A stretch of DNA of 64,000 nt from Chitinophagaceae bacterium (GTDB taxonomy: Bacteria > Bacteroidota > Bacteroidia > Chitinophagales > Chitinophagaceae). A program made the position numbers and the translations under genes. Where the stretch lies: positions 1-64,000 of the forward strand of contig CANCSS010000003.1 in NCBI GenBank assembly GCA_947380905.1. The letters are read 5' to 3'. Shown one piece after another: positions 43,070-52,586 of this stretch (position 1 is its first letter; every line of letters begins with the position of its first letter). A model generated the notes under the pieces. It had not been told where the DNA came from. It was given only the letters and a program-made list of their open reading frames with translations, and did not search any database.

Positions 43070-45475
43070 ATGATGAAAAAGATTTTTTTGAATTTTTTCG
43101 TATTGTTGTTTTTAACTTTTTTCATACAAAATGCCAATGCACAAGTAATTGATTCTGTTTTAAATATTTACGATGAACAATTCCCGCACGAAAAAGTGCA
43201 TATCCATTTTGATAGAACCATGTACAATAAAGGAGAGACGATTTTTTATAAGCTCTATATTTTATCCGGATTAGAATGGACCAATTTAAGTAGGAATGTT
43301 TACTTGGTTTGGTATGACAACAGCGGCAACTTTATCAAACAAACAGTGGCTCCATTATATCAATCTTCTGCAAAAGGAAGTTTTCAGGTACCTGCCAATT
43401 ACAAAGGTGATTTTTTAAGGGTCAAAGCCTATACGCGTTGGATGTTGAACGACGAAGCTGACTTTATGTACGAAAAAGACATCGCCATTAACGATGCTTC
43501 TACAGCAAAAACAAAAACAATTTCGGCTCAAAAAACAAGGGTAGATGTTTTTCCGGAAGGGGGTGTATTGGTAAATAATTTAGCAAGTAAAGTTGCATTC
43601 AAAGCTACCAATGGCTATGGAATGCCTGTTTTCATAAAAGGGTTTTTAGTAAATGATAAAAATAAAATTATTGATACTTTAAAGGTAGCACATGATGGCA
43701 TGGGATTTTTTCGATTGAATCCAATTGCTGGTGAAAAGTATCAATTGAATTGGACGGATGAAAATGCACAAAAAGGAGTCACTCCTATACTTCCTGCTAA
43801 CAAAGAGGGCGTGGTTTTGAAAGTAACCATGGACAATGAAAAAGCGTATGCGCAAGTGGAAAGAACATTGGACGTTCCTCAACATTACAAACACATGAGA
43901 CTCTTGGTACATCAGAATCAGCTAATACTTTACAAAGTAGATTTTAAAGGAGAAGAACGGCAGGTTCAAAAAGTGGGGTTGCCTATAGATGAATTACCTA
44001 CTGGGGTGGTACAATTTTCCTTATTTACCAATGATTGGCAACCTATTGCTGAAAGAATAATATTAGTCAACAATCGCTTACACGAATTTAATGCCAAGTT
44101 GACGGTGGACATTGCGAATGTTAGCAAAAGAAGTAAAAATGTTTTTGAGATCTATGTGAAGGATACATCTGCTGCAAATATGTCCATTGCTGTTACAGAT
44201 GCTTCTATTGTAATGCCAGAACAGCAAACCATTTATTCCGATTTTCTATTGAGCAATGATATACGTGGTAAAGTGTACAATCCTGCTTATTACTTTTCAA
44301 GCGATGCAGACAGTGTAGCTGCACATTTGGATTTAGTGATGTTAACCAATGGGTGGAGAAAATTTGATTGGGACAAAATTAAAGCAGGTGTTTTGCCGGT
44401 ACTAACGTATCCTAGAGAAACAGATTTAATGAAAATTACTGGGAAGGTTTATGGGATATCCGCTGCAAAATCATCGGATCAACTTCTTTTAAATTTGATC
44501 ATCAATGGAAGAGATAGCAGTAAAAAAATAATATTTCTTCCAGTTTCAAAAGATGGAAGTTTTGAAGATAAATCTATTTTCTATTATGATACTTCACGCA
44601 TATTTTATGGATTAAATGGCAAGTCAAAATCAAATTCGGTGGCAGTGCATTTTGAAAACGGATTGTTGAAACAAGAGTTTAAAAAATTACCAATAGATCC
44701 AGGAAGCTTTTACCGCAATTGGACGGATAGTATGGCCAGGGCGAAATTATATTTTATCATGTTGGAGCAAGAAAAGCAAAGGAAGCTTTTAGAAGCTATG
44801 ACTTTAAAAGAAGTAATAGTGAAATCTCGTGTAAAGTCACCCATTCAACTATTGGATGAGAAATATGCAACTGGATTGTTTAGTGGTAATGATGGCACTG
44901 CTTTTGATTTGTCATCTGACCCCAATGCAACTGGTGCAATTGATATATTGACTTATTTACAAGCTAAAGTAGCCGGCTTAAGTATTTCTGTAAATGGTAC
45001 TCCTACTGCTACATGGAGAGGATCTAATACCGAATTCTTTTTAAATGAAGTAAGTACGCCAATAGAAACAGTCCAATCTTTGAACATTACCGATATTGCC
45101 TATATCAAAGCGATTAGACCTCCTTTCTTTGGTTCTTTTGGTGGTGGTGGTGGAGGGGCGATTGCTATTTACACAAAACGAGGAAGTAGCAATCGGGGGA
45201 ATAATAATAATAGCGTTGGAATGGAGAATACGGTTTTAGGGGGATACTCTGTATTTAAAGAGTTTTACAATCCTAATTATGAAAAGCCACCCGAAAATTT
45301 TGAGCCCGATAATCGTACCACTTTGTATTGGAATCCTTACGTTTTAACCAACAAGCGAAATCCAAGAATAAGAATTGAATTTTACAACAATGATATTAGT
45401 AAAAAATTACAGATTGTATTAGAGGGAATTAACTCAAGTGGGAAATTAGCTAGGGTGGTAAAAATCATAGAATAA
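43070..45475 (+). CDS. MG2-like protein with C-terminal TonB plug domain
   Basis: This exported protein of about 801 residues has a signal peptide (cut near NANAQ). The N-terminal part resembles macroglobulin MG2-type sandwiches (HEKVHIHFDRTMYNKGETIF; RVDVFPEGGVLVNNLASKVAF). The C-terminal part (about 590-720) resembles a TonB receptor plug with GAIDILTYLQAKVAGLSISV and FFLNEV, a poly-Gly loop and AIAIYTKRG, but no barrel follows. Such proteins recur in Bacteroidota; the role is unknown and may be as a partner of a receptor or protease system. The start is ATG 43070. It ends in a strong hairpin terminator. Confidence 0.8.
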   Translation: MMKKIFLNFFVLLFLTFFIQNANAQVIDSVLNIYDEQFPHEKVHIHFDRTMYNKGETIFYKLYILSGLEWTNLSRNVYLVWYDNSGNFIKQTVAPLYQSSAKGSFQVPANYKGDFLRVKAYTRWMLNDEADFMYEKDIAINDASTAKTKTISAQKTRVDVFPEGGVLVNNLASKVAFKATNGYGMPVFIKGFLVNDKNKIIDTLKVAHDGMGFFRLNPIAGEKYQLNWTDENAQKGVTPILPANKEGVVLKVTMDNEKAYAQVERTLDVPQHYKHMRLLVHQNQLILYKVDFKGEERQVQKVGLPIDELPTGVVQFSLFTNDWQPIAERIILVNNRLHEFNAKLTVDIANVSKRSKNVFEIYVKDTSAANMSIAVTDASIVMPEQQTIYSDFLLSNDIRGKVYNPAYYFSSDADSVAAHLDLVMLTNGWRKFDWDKIKAGVLPVLTYPRETDLMKITGKVYGISAAKSSDQLLLNLIINGRDSSKKIIFLPVSKDGSFEDKSIFYYDTSRIFYGLNGKSKSNSVAVHFENGLLKQEFKKLPIDPGSFYRNWTDSMARAKLYFIMLEQEKQRKLLEAMTLKEVIVKSRVKSPIQLLDEKYATGLFSGNDGTAFDLSSDPNATGAIDILTYLQAKVAGLSISVNGTPTATWRGSNTEFFLNEVSTPIETVQSLNITDIAYIKAIRPPFFGSFGGGGGGAIAIYTKRGSSNRGNNNNSVGMENTVLGGYSVFKEFYNPNYEKPPENFEPDNRTTLYWNPYVLTNKRNPRIRIEFYNNDISKKLQIVLEGINSSGKLARVVKIIE

Positions 45476-45505
45476 AAAAAGGCCGCTATTGCTAGCGGCC
45501 TTTTT
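45474..45505. terminator. Bidirectional terminator
   Basis: GGCCGCTA (45481-45488) pairs with TAGCGGCC (45493-45500) around TTGC, flanked by A7 and T5. It lies between convergent genes ending at 45475 and 45526. Confidence 0.9.
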
Positions 45506-45525
45506 CGTAGTTTAAATCTTTATTA

Positions 45526-46449
45526 TTATTTTTTTGTTGTAACAACAGGGACTATATCTTTTGTAAAATTATTAGCGGCACTAATTTTACCATCCAAGTT
45601 ATAAGTAAAACCAATCATTTGTCTTTTTGAAGTAACGGTTCCGTCTTTAGCAACTTGTTTAGAGGTAGCATTTACCAATATGCCTGATTCTGGGTCTGTG
45701 TCAGTTAATTTATAAGGAATAATCATATTCACTTTCCAATTGTAAGATTGCACACCACTAAAAGCTTTGGCAAAAAAATCTTTTGCTAAGGCTCTTTCTG
45801 TAACTCCATTAGAATGATTCCAAGTAATAGAATCGGTGCACAAAGCTGCAATGGCATTGATATCCAATTTGTTTAAAGCGGCTTGCAATTTTTCAATTGT
45901 AGCTATCTCGCCTCTATTCGTAAATTGAACTGTAGTGGAAGAATCTTTCAAATACACTTTTCCACCTTTGTCTGAACCGAATTCGTTTGATTTTGGTCTG
46001 TATTGGAACTGAGCGAAATCACTAATTTTTGAATCTTTGTTTACAGTGGTTATTTCAAATAAATATACTTTTTCTTTAGAGCCATTGTTCCATACTCTAC
46101 TTTCTTCAGACAAAGTAAGTACCAAATTATCTTCGGCACCTTTAAGTTTTATAGGCATTGACCAGTAAGGCACTTGATTCAGGCTTTTCATTTCCTTATG
46201 CCACTTAATATTAAAAGCGCCATCTTTTTGAACTCTTTCTTTTGTATAATAAGAAAGGTCTTTTTTAGCATCATTTGAATTGTATGCTTTCATACCATCT
46301 AAAACAACATTCATGGCTTTGTCGTCTCCCAATACAAATGTTTTATTTTTGTCTTTCCCGTCTTGGAATACTTTTCCAACGGTGGTGGTTTGTGCAATTG
46401 CACTTAAGCAATAAGTAGTCATTGCTAAAATCAGGGTCATTTTTTTCAT
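45526..46449 (-). CDS. Secreted protein with two NTF2-like domains (paralogue 1)
   Basis: This 307-residue protein has a signal peptide (MKKMTLILAMTTYCLSAIAQ). Two NTF2-like units are seen (about 38-155 and 168-300). The second has the motif series GGKVYLKDSSTTVQFTNRGE, ALNKLD, DSITWNHSNGVTE and TDTDPESGILVNA. The protein at 52587 has the same length and near-identical motif spacing throughout, and the protein at 26876 shares domain 2. No catalytic residues can be assigned. A 27-bp palindrome lies 29 bp upstream of the start. It is convergent with the MG2/plug gene. Confidence 0.85.
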   Translation of the reverse strand: MKKMTLILAMTTYCLSAIAQTTTVGKVFQDGKDKNKTFVLGDDKAMNVVLDGMKAYNSNDAKKDLSYYTKERVQKDGAFNIKWHKEMKSLNQVPYWSMPIKLKGAEDNLVLTLSEESRVWNNGSKEKVYLFEITTVNKDSKISDFAQFQYRPKSNEFGSDKGGKVYLKDSSTTVQFTNRGEIATIEKLQAALNKLDINAIAALCTDSITWNHSNGVTERALAKDFFAKAFSGVQSYNWKVNMIIPYKLTDTDPESGILVNATSKQVAKDGTVTSKRQMIGFTYNLDGKISAANNFTKDIVPVVTTKK

Positions 46450-46478
46450 AGTGTATTTTTTAAGCCATTAAGATAATA

Positions 46479-46505
46479 ATAATACTTTTAAAAAGAAAGT
46501 ATTAT
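46479..46505. promoter_or_regulatory. 27-bp palindrome upstream of NTF2-like paralogue 1
   Basis: 10-bp arms (ATAATACTTT at 46479-46488, AAAGTATTAT at 46496-46505) flank the 7-bp spacer TAAAAAG. The same structure with the same spacer lies at 53542-53568, at nearly the same distance from the paralogous start codon. Confidence 0.65.
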
Positions 46506-46594
46506 AATGGTTATTTCTTTATTTCAATTAAAAAAGGCTTGGAGGTAAGTAGCTTTTGGAGAATAAGGAGGCCTATAGGTTCAAATTTAAAAAA

Positions 46595-46624
46595 AAAGGA
46601 CTTACGATCTAACGTAAGTCCTTT
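46595..46624 (-). terminator. Terminator after DUF4440-like gene
   Basis: AAAGGACTTACG (46595-46606) pairs perfectly with CGTAAGTCCTTT (46613-46624), 6-nt loop. It lies downstream of the minus-strand gene ending at 46667. Eleven bases of the left arm equal the hairpin arm at 2928. Confidence 0.75.
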
Positions 46625-46666
46625 ATAAATTAAGAAAAAGAAAGTGAAATATTTTTGTCCTTCTTT

Positions 46667-47170
46667 TTATTTTGCAACAGGATCTGCATTCCAAATATCA
46701 ACAATACATTTCCAACTGCCATCGGCTTGCTTTTTCCAAGTTTCGCAAAATTTACCCGTTTCATGTGCGTCTTTTCCAGCGGCGTCTTTGTAGCTAAATT
46801 GATAAGCACCAGTACTGTATCCTAAGTCTCCAGATTTAGCCACTTCTGTTTTAGTAGCTTGAAATCTCATATTGGCACCTGGAGTGGCAAACATAGCTTT
46901 GATAGAAACAGCTCTTGAAGCTTTGTCTAAACAAACTTTTTCACCTGGAGGCATCATGATAGCATCGTCAGTATAATAACTTAACCAACCATCAGCAGAA
47001 TTTAAAGCAGATACACTGTCCCAAGCATTGTCTGCTTTTATGATTGCATTGATCGCTTCTGTTGAATCTAAATTCACAGTTGCTTTAGTAGTGTCCATCT
47101 TATTTGTTTCATTGTTACATGCAGTTAGATAAATAAGCCCTGCGAACAATACGACGAAAATTTTCTTCAT
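46667..47170 (-). CDS. DUF4440/SnoaL-like lipoprotein
   Basis: This 167-residue lipoprotein has a lipobox (GLIYLTAC, Cys18). The NTF2-fold pattern of the DUF4440 group is clear: INAIIKADNAWDSVS, then WLSYYTDDAIMMPPGE, then SGDLGYSTGAYQFSY, then ETWKKQADGSWKCIVDIWN. Such proteins may bind small ligands; activity is unknown. It is encoded 8 bp downstream of a small Cys-containing secreted protein, with which it probably forms an operon. Confidence 0.85.
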   Translation of the reverse strand: MKKIFVVLFAGLIYLTACNNETNKMDTTKATVNLDSTEAINAIIKADNAWDSVSALNSADGWLSYYTDDAIMMPPGEKVCLDKASRAVSIKAMFATPGANMRFQATKTEVAKSGDLGYSTGAYQFSYKDAAGKDAHETGKFCETWKKQADGSWKCIVDIWNADPVAK

Positions 47171-47178
47171 ATTTTATT

Positions 47179-47481
47179 TTATTTTGTAATGGTTTCAATT
47201 TCAATAGAATCGTTGGTAAGTGTACCAGTGATAGTTACTTCATCTCCAATAAAAGTTTCTACTTTCTTTGGATTGCTGATGGCATATACTTTATCTCCAA
47301 TGACAAGCACTGGTTTTGCACCTCGTTTGATACAACTCTTGGCACAGCCAGCATGTTCGATATTGTTGCCTTTTTTTCCACAATCGTCATCGCCAATAAA
47401 ACCTTTCCATTTTCCTTTATCCATGGCAAGAACCGTAGTAACGGATAAAATTACCACAAACAGCATTAGGTACTTTTTCAT
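47179..47481 (-). CDS. Small secreted Cys-containing protein (DUF5818-like)
   Basis: This 100-residue exported protein has a signal peptide (cut near VLAMD). The mature part reads GKWKGFIGDDDCGKKG, then HAGCAKSCIKRGAKPVLV, then a short beta domain ending in VTITGTLTNDSIEIETI. The spaced Cys residues (C-x-x-x-C in GCAKSCI plus the earlier DDCG) suggest disulfides or metal binding. I recognise the general pattern of small periplasmic OB-like domains but no function. It is the first gene of an operon with the DUF4440-like gene. Confidence 0.75.
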   Translation of the reverse strand: MKKYLMLFVVILSVTTVLAMDKGKWKGFIGDDDCGKKGNNIEHAGCAKSCIKRGAKPVLVIGDKVYAISNPKKVETFIGDEVTITGTLTNDSIEIETITK

Positions 47482-47745
47482 ATGTTTTTTATTTTGTATC
47501 CCAATTTAATATTTTTCATCGAGAAATCCTACCAACTGACTCTAATTATTCCCTCTTTATTCCGTCCTTGTCTATTAGAACCTTTTAGTCATTAGGTGCT
47601 TTAATAACTCCTAATTTTAAAGTGTAAGTAATTGGTAATCAATTATATAATAGGCTATTTGTAAAATAATTTCGATATCTGTTAACAAAACCTTAACTTA
47701 ACGTTCATATTTGGTTAACTTTTTCAATAAATTAAAACAAAGCAA

Positions 47746-50700
47746 ATGAAGAAAATTCTAAGTTCTCTCTTCTTGGCTGTGTTCGTATTAGTATCAGCTC
47801 AGGCTCAAGTTCGTTCTGTAACCGGTTCGGTGAAAGACGAAAAAGGAGTAGCTGTACCTTTTGCGACAGTTAAAGTAAAGGGAAATGCCTCAGCTGTAGT
47901 AGCTGATGACAAAGGTAACTTCAAAATTAATGCTGCTGCAAATGCAACTTTGCAAGTAAGTGCAACTGGATTCGCTCCTCGTGAATTGAAATCTGGTGCA
48001 ACTTCTATCAGTGTAATTTTGAATCGTCAAGTTGACGATCTTGACAATGTAGTTGTAACCGCTCAAGGTATTCGTAAAAAATCTAAAGAGATTGGTTATT
48101 CTTACGCCAAAGTTACAAGCGATGAAATTGCTGTAGCACACTCTCCTCAGTTAACACAAGCCCTTGCGGGTAAGGTTTCTGGTTTAGCAGTGTATACGGT
48201 AAACAACAGCGTTGACCCTTCTGTGAAAGTGGTTTTACGTGGTTATCGTTCATTAACTGGTAATAACGAAGCCTTAATTGTAATTGATGGTATGCAAACA
48301 ACCGCTACCGCTCTTGCTTTAATCAATCCAAACGACGTTGAAAACGTTGCTGTATTGAAAGGTGGACAAGCCGCTACTTTATACGGTTCTGCCGGTGTAA
48401 ATGGTGCTTTAGTAATTACAACCAAACAAGGTAATAAAGGAAAGCTTAAAGTGCAGTATTCAAATACCACCAACTTTGAGCAAATCAATTTCATGCCTTC
48501 TTTCCAAAATGAATATGGTTCTGGTTCTCAATACTATCCATATGTTTATGGTCAAACTGGTTACAATGCCGATCCAGTGTATCGTTCAAAACAAAACTGG
48601 AGACCTTATGAAAACCAACAATATGGTGACAAGTTTGACGGTAGTATGCGTATTATCGGTCGTGTTTTAGCAGACGGTAGTTCACTTATTATACCTTATT
48701 CAGCCGTTCCAGGAGCAAGAATTAATGCTTATGATATGGGGGTTTCAACCAACAATCAAGCCAGCTTCCAAGGCGGAGATGAAAATGGCAGCTATTATTT
48801 ATCTGCTGAGAATCAAAAAGTAAATGGTATCGTACCTGGTGATATGAGTGATAGAACAGGAGTTCGTGTTAAATCTACAAGAGAGTATGGCAAAGTGAGT
48901 ACTTCATTTAATGCCGCATACACTCAAGCAGTTTATGATAGAACTACTTCTGATTTCCAAAACGACGTTATCAATACTTCATCCCAGATTGATTTACCAT
49001 CATTGAGAGATTGGAGAACGAATAAGTTCGCTAATCCTAATGGTTATTTTAATGACTATTACAATAACCCTTACTTTAATAAGGACATAAACCGTGCACG
49101 TTACAAGGATGCCAACCTTTCTGGTAATTTCGACATTACTTACCGTGCAGCACCTTGGTTGCAATTATACAACCGCTTAGGTATTATGAATAACTCTCGT
49201 ACTGGTAAGAATACCCAAGAGAAATTCCAATACTCTGACTGGGCAAAAAACAGTGCTTTTATTCCTGCTCCTTATACTCATGATGATGATTATCCTGGTA
49301 TCTATCGTGCCATTTCTGACATCTTAGGTGCTGTGAATGATTATTCATCTACAGAGAATGTTGTTAACAATGAATTTCAAGCTCGTATCCAAAAGGATTT
49401 AGGGGTTGTTCAAAATAAATTGACTTTAGGTTATAGTGTTTACCAACGTTATACTAAAGCAATTTCTGTAGCATCTAGTTCGATCGTTGTACCTGATGTG
49501 TATAATATTTCTAACAGACAAGGTAACTTGGCTGGTGCTGAATCAAATACTACAGAACGTAAATTCGGTTACTATGGTGATATGAACACGAACTTAAAGA
49601 ATATGGAGTGGTTAAACTTAAACTTAACTGGTCGTTATGACGCTACTTCTCGTTTTTTCAAATCAACGAGAGATGCTAGTCAATATTCTTATTTCTATTA
49701 TGGAGCAGCATTGTCATTTGTTTTAACAGATGCGATTCCTGCATTGAAAAATGATGTTTTGAACTACGCTAAATTGCGTACTTCTTACAACAAGAATGGT
49801 AATGACAATATTCCATTGTATGGATTGGATATGGCTTATGCCAACGGTACTAACTTCCCTTATGGTAACAACGTAGGTTTGACAGTAGGTAATACCTTAC
49901 CTGATGCCAATTTAAAGCCTGAGTTTGTAACTGCTATGGAAGTAGGAGGTGAGTTTAGCATGTTTAAAAACAGAGTAAACTTAGACGTGTCTTGGTACAG
50001 TCAAAAATCAGAAGGTCAAGTTTTAACCGTAAAAATTCCTAACTCAACAGGTTTTTCTAACTTACTTATTAACGTAGGTGAGGTGAATAACTTTGGTTAT
50101 GAGGCCGATTTAAAAATACAAGTTTTACGCGACACCAAACTTAAGTGGGATGTAAATATCAAATACTCTAACAACGATAACAAAGTGGTTAGCCTATATC
50201 CTGGTATTACTCAATTTGCTTATGGTGGATATTCTTATGCAACTTCAAACGTAATTCAAGGAGAGCGTTTCCCAATGCTTCAAACCAACGGTTATTTTTA
50301 TGATGCTGCTGGAAGAAGACAAGTAAACTCAACTACAGGTTATCCAATGTTAAATTCAGCTTTAACTTCTCGTGGTGGTACATTGCCTCGTGATATGGTT
50401 GGCTTAGGATCTTCTTTGTCTTACAAAGATTTCCGTTTTACATTTAACTTTGAATACCGTGGTGGTAACGTGATGTACTCTGATTTAGGTCGTCAAATGA
50501 CCTTTACAGGTGCGGGTGGATGGACTTCTAACAGAACCAATCAAATATTCCCTAATTCATTCTATGTGGATGCAACAGGAAATAAAGTTCCAAACACAAC
50601 CATCCAAGTTCGTGAACCAGAGTATGCATTGTGGGTTAACAACTACCGTTTGATTTCTGAAAACTTCGTTACACCAGGTTGGTTCATAAAATTGAGAGAC

Positions 50701-50928
50701 GTTAACTTGTCTTACAATCTTCCAACTGCATTGGTTAAAAAGTCAAAATTATTTTCTGGAGCTAACATAGCAATTTATGGTAGAAACTTATTTACGATTG
50801 TTGATAGTCAGAATCAGTTTACTGATCCTGAATTCAGCTACACAGCCGGTAATGGTTTAGGTATTAGTAATACCGCGCAAACACCGCCTGTACGTCAATT
50901 TGGTTTCAACGTAAACTTTGTTTTTTAA
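47746..50928 (+). CDS. SusC/RagA-family TonB-dependent receptor
   Basis: This 1060-residue outer-membrane transporter has a signal peptide (cut at AQAQ), a carboxypeptidase-regulatory-like domain (about 24-100), a plug with the SusC signature VVLRGYRSLTGNNEALIVID, and a barrel to the C-terminal FGFNVNFVF. With SusD it imports oligomers, usually glycans or peptides. Codon use is strongly biased (many CGT, GGT and AAC codons) compared with the AGA-rich neighbours, which implies high expression. The SusD gene begins 24 bp after its stop. No glycoside hydrolase lies within this operon, so the substrate is open. Confidence 0.95.
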   Translation: MKKILSSLFLAVFVLVSAQAQVRSVTGSVKDEKGVAVPFATVKVKGNASAVVADDKGNFKINAAANATLQVSATGFAPRELKSGATSISVILNRQVDDLDNVVVTAQGIRKKSKEIGYSYAKVTSDEIAVAHSPQLTQALAGKVSGLAVYTVNNSVDPSVKVVLRGYRSLTGNNEALIVIDGMQTTATALALINPNDVENVAVLKGGQAATLYGSAGVNGALVITTKQGNKGKLKVQYSNTTNFEQINFMPSFQNEYGSGSQYYPYVYGQTGYNADPVYRSKQNWRPYENQQYGDKFDGSMRIIGRVLADGSSLIIPYSAVPGARINAYDMGVSTNNQASFQGGDENGSYYLSAENQKVNGIVPGDMSDRTGVRVKSTREYGKVSTSFNAAYTQAVYDRTTSDFQNDVINTSSQIDLPSLRDWRTNKFANPNGYFNDYYNNPYFNKDINRARYKDANLSGNFDITYRAAPWLQLYNRLGIMNNSRTGKNTQEKFQYSDWAKNSAFIPAPYTHDDDYPGIYRAISDILGAVNDYSSTENVVNNEFQARIQKDLGVVQNKLTLGYSVYQRYTKAISVASSSIVVPDVYNISNRQGNLAGAESNTTERKFGYYGDMNTNLKNMEWLNLNLTGRYDATSRFFKSTRDASQYSYFYYGAALSFVLTDAIPALKNDVLNYAKLRTSYNKNGNDNIPLYGLDMAYANGTNFPYGNNVGLTVGNTLPDANLKPEFVTAMEVGGEFSMFKNRVNLDVSWYSQKSEGQVLTVKIPNSTGFSNLLINVGEVNNFGYEADLKIQVLRDTKLKWDVNIKYSNNDNKVVSLYPGITQFAYGGYSYATSNVIQGERFPMLQTNGYFYDAAGRRQVNSTTGYPMLNSALTSRGGTLPRDMVGLGSSLSYKDFRFTFNFEYRGGNVMYSDLGRQMTFTGAGGWTSNRTNQIFPNSFYVDATGNKVPNTTIQVREPEYALWVNNYRLISENFVTPGWFIKLRDVNLSYNLPTALVKKSKLFSGANIAIYGRNLFTIVDSQNQFTDPEFSYTAGNGLGISNTAQTPPVRQFGFNVNFVF

Positions 50929-50952
50929 TCACCACTAACTAAAACAATAGAT

Positions 50953-52479
50953 ATGAAACTAAATACATTATATATCGCCGCGTTTTTGGTCATTGTGGGA
51001 ACTGGTTGTAAAAAAGACTTTTTAGATGTCAACACCAACCCGAACGCACTGCCAACCGCTACTCCTGCATTCGTACTTGCGAATGCTATAAACCAATCTG
51101 CCATCAATATGCTTGCTCCTAATGAGACTGGCATGTTCTGGGGAGGTCAATGGACACAGTCTAATGGTTATATCATTAGTACTACCTTGTTCTCTTACAG
51201 CTTTACCAATGGTGATTTTAACTATTGGGACAATACGTACGATAATCTTTACGATTATCAATATGTAATTGACAATGCTGCTACAGCCAATCAATTATAT
51301 TTGAAAGGACCAGCTAAAGTTATGCAAGCCTTGGCTTTTCAAAAACTAGTTGATCTTTACGGAAACATCCCTTTTAGCGATGCATTAAAAGGAGTTAAAT
51401 CATTGGCTCCAAAATTTGATGATCAACAAAAGGTTTATGAAGGTTTGATTACTTTATTAGATGGTGCTATTTCAGACTTAAAAGCAAATGCATTTGCAAG
51501 TGCTTATTCAAGTTCTGATATCATCTTCAAAGGAAGTACTACCAACTGGATCAAATTTGCTAACTCTTTAAAGTTGCGTATTTTAATGCGCCAAGCAAGA
51601 GTGACTGGAAGAGATGCTTACATTACTGCTGAGGTAAACAAAATTGTTGCTGAAGGTTCTGGAGTGTTAGCTTCTGGAACAGATGTAGGTGTTAATCCAG
51701 GTTATACGCCTTCTGCAGGTCAAATCAATCCTTTTTATGATAGCTATGGATACAGTGAGACCAATGCTAGAAGAGCAAACAACAACTGGCCTAGAGGAAC
51801 TGAATTCTTTATCAATACTTTAAAATCTACAGGTGACACAGCTCGTTTAACTCGTATTTTTTATGCCATTGGAAATGAAAACAGTGCTAGTCCTGGTGTA
51901 AGTGTTAAACCAGAAATCGCTGACAACTATGTGGGTGTTCCATTTGGTTCAAGTGCTGGTTTCTTGCCTGCGGTTACTTCTGCTCCTGGCCCATCTGTTT
52001 TAGTAAGAGGTACTTATAACAAGCCTTACATATTAATGACAGCTGCCGAAGCTCAATTTAATTTAGCTGAAGCCAAGCAACGTTATGGTTCTACTGTTAG
52101 TTTAACAGGAACAGCGCAGTCTTATTATGAGGCTGGTGTTAAAGAATCTTACCGTCTTTTGGGTGCTCCTGCTGCAGATGCAACTAGATTATTAGCTAGC
52201 GGAGTGCAAAATGTTGATTTTGCAGCTTCTACTAATAAATTGCAAGCAATTGGGTATCAAAAATGGCTTTGCTATGCGAACTACAATGGTTTAGAAGCAT
52301 GGTCAGAGTACCGCAAGAACAACTATCCTGTTACACCTCAGTCTAAGAACTATGTAGGTACTGAGCGTCCATTACGTTTGTATTATCCTGGAACTGAATT
52401 TGGTTCTAATGGTGCAAATGTAACAGCGCAAGGAACTATCAATCCTTTGGCAACTAAGATTTTCTGGGATATTGACTAA
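50953..52479 (+). CDS. SusD/RagB-family lipoprotein (SusD-like_2 group)
   Basis: This 508-residue surface lipoprotein has a lipobox (VIVGTGC, Cys19). TPR-type helices and the SusD-like pattern are seen (DFLDVNTNPNALPTATPAFV; AKVMQALAFQKLVDLYGNIP; LMTAAEAQFNLAEAKQRYG). The NPNALPTATP start is typical of the SusD-like_2 Pfam group rather than classical SusD. It binds the ligand at the mouth of the SusC barrel. It is co-transcribed with the SusC gene and followed by a strong hairpin. Confidence 0.93.
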   Translation: MKLNTLYIAAFLVIVGTGCKKDFLDVNTNPNALPTATPAFVLANAINQSAINMLAPNETGMFWGGQWTQSNGYIISTTLFSYSFTNGDFNYWDNTYDNLYDYQYVIDNAATANQLYLKGPAKVMQALAFQKLVDLYGNIPFSDALKGVKSLAPKFDDQQKVYEGLITLLDGAISDLKANAFASAYSSSDIIFKGSTTNWIKFANSLKLRILMRQARVTGRDAYITAEVNKIVAEGSGVLASGTDVGVNPGYTPSAGQINPFYDSYGYSETNARRANNNWPRGTEFFINTLKSTGDTARLTRIFYAIGNENSASPGVSVKPEIADNYVGVPFGSSAGFLPAVTSAPGPSVLVRGTYNKPYILMTAAEAQFNLAEAKQRYGSTVSLTGTAQSYYEAGVKESYRLLGAPAADATRLLASGVQNVDFAASTNKLQAIGYQKWLCYANYNGLEAWSEYRKNNYPVTPQSKNYVGTERPLRLYYPGTEFGSNGANVTAQGTINPLATKIFWDID

Positions 52480-52502
52480 TTAAATAGTTTACTATTTTAT
52501 AC

Positions 52503-52534
52503 AAAGGGCCTCGATTTATCGAGGCCCTTTTTTT
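52503..52534. terminator. Terminator of SusCD operon
   Basis: AAAGGGCCTCGA (52503-52514) pairs perfectly with TCGAGGCCCTTT (52519-52530) around TTTA, followed by four more T. It lies between convergent units. Confidence 0.92.
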
Positions 52535-52586
52535 GGTTCAAACATTGTGTATAGGATGACCCTAAATCGTATTTTCTCCTTTCGAT

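Noticed and set aside
47746..52479. Polysaccharide utilisation locus with enzymes attached to SusCD
   Set aside because: The flanking genes are NTF2-like proteins, a DUF4440-like operon and a SOUL gene; no glycosidase is co-oriented within the operon.
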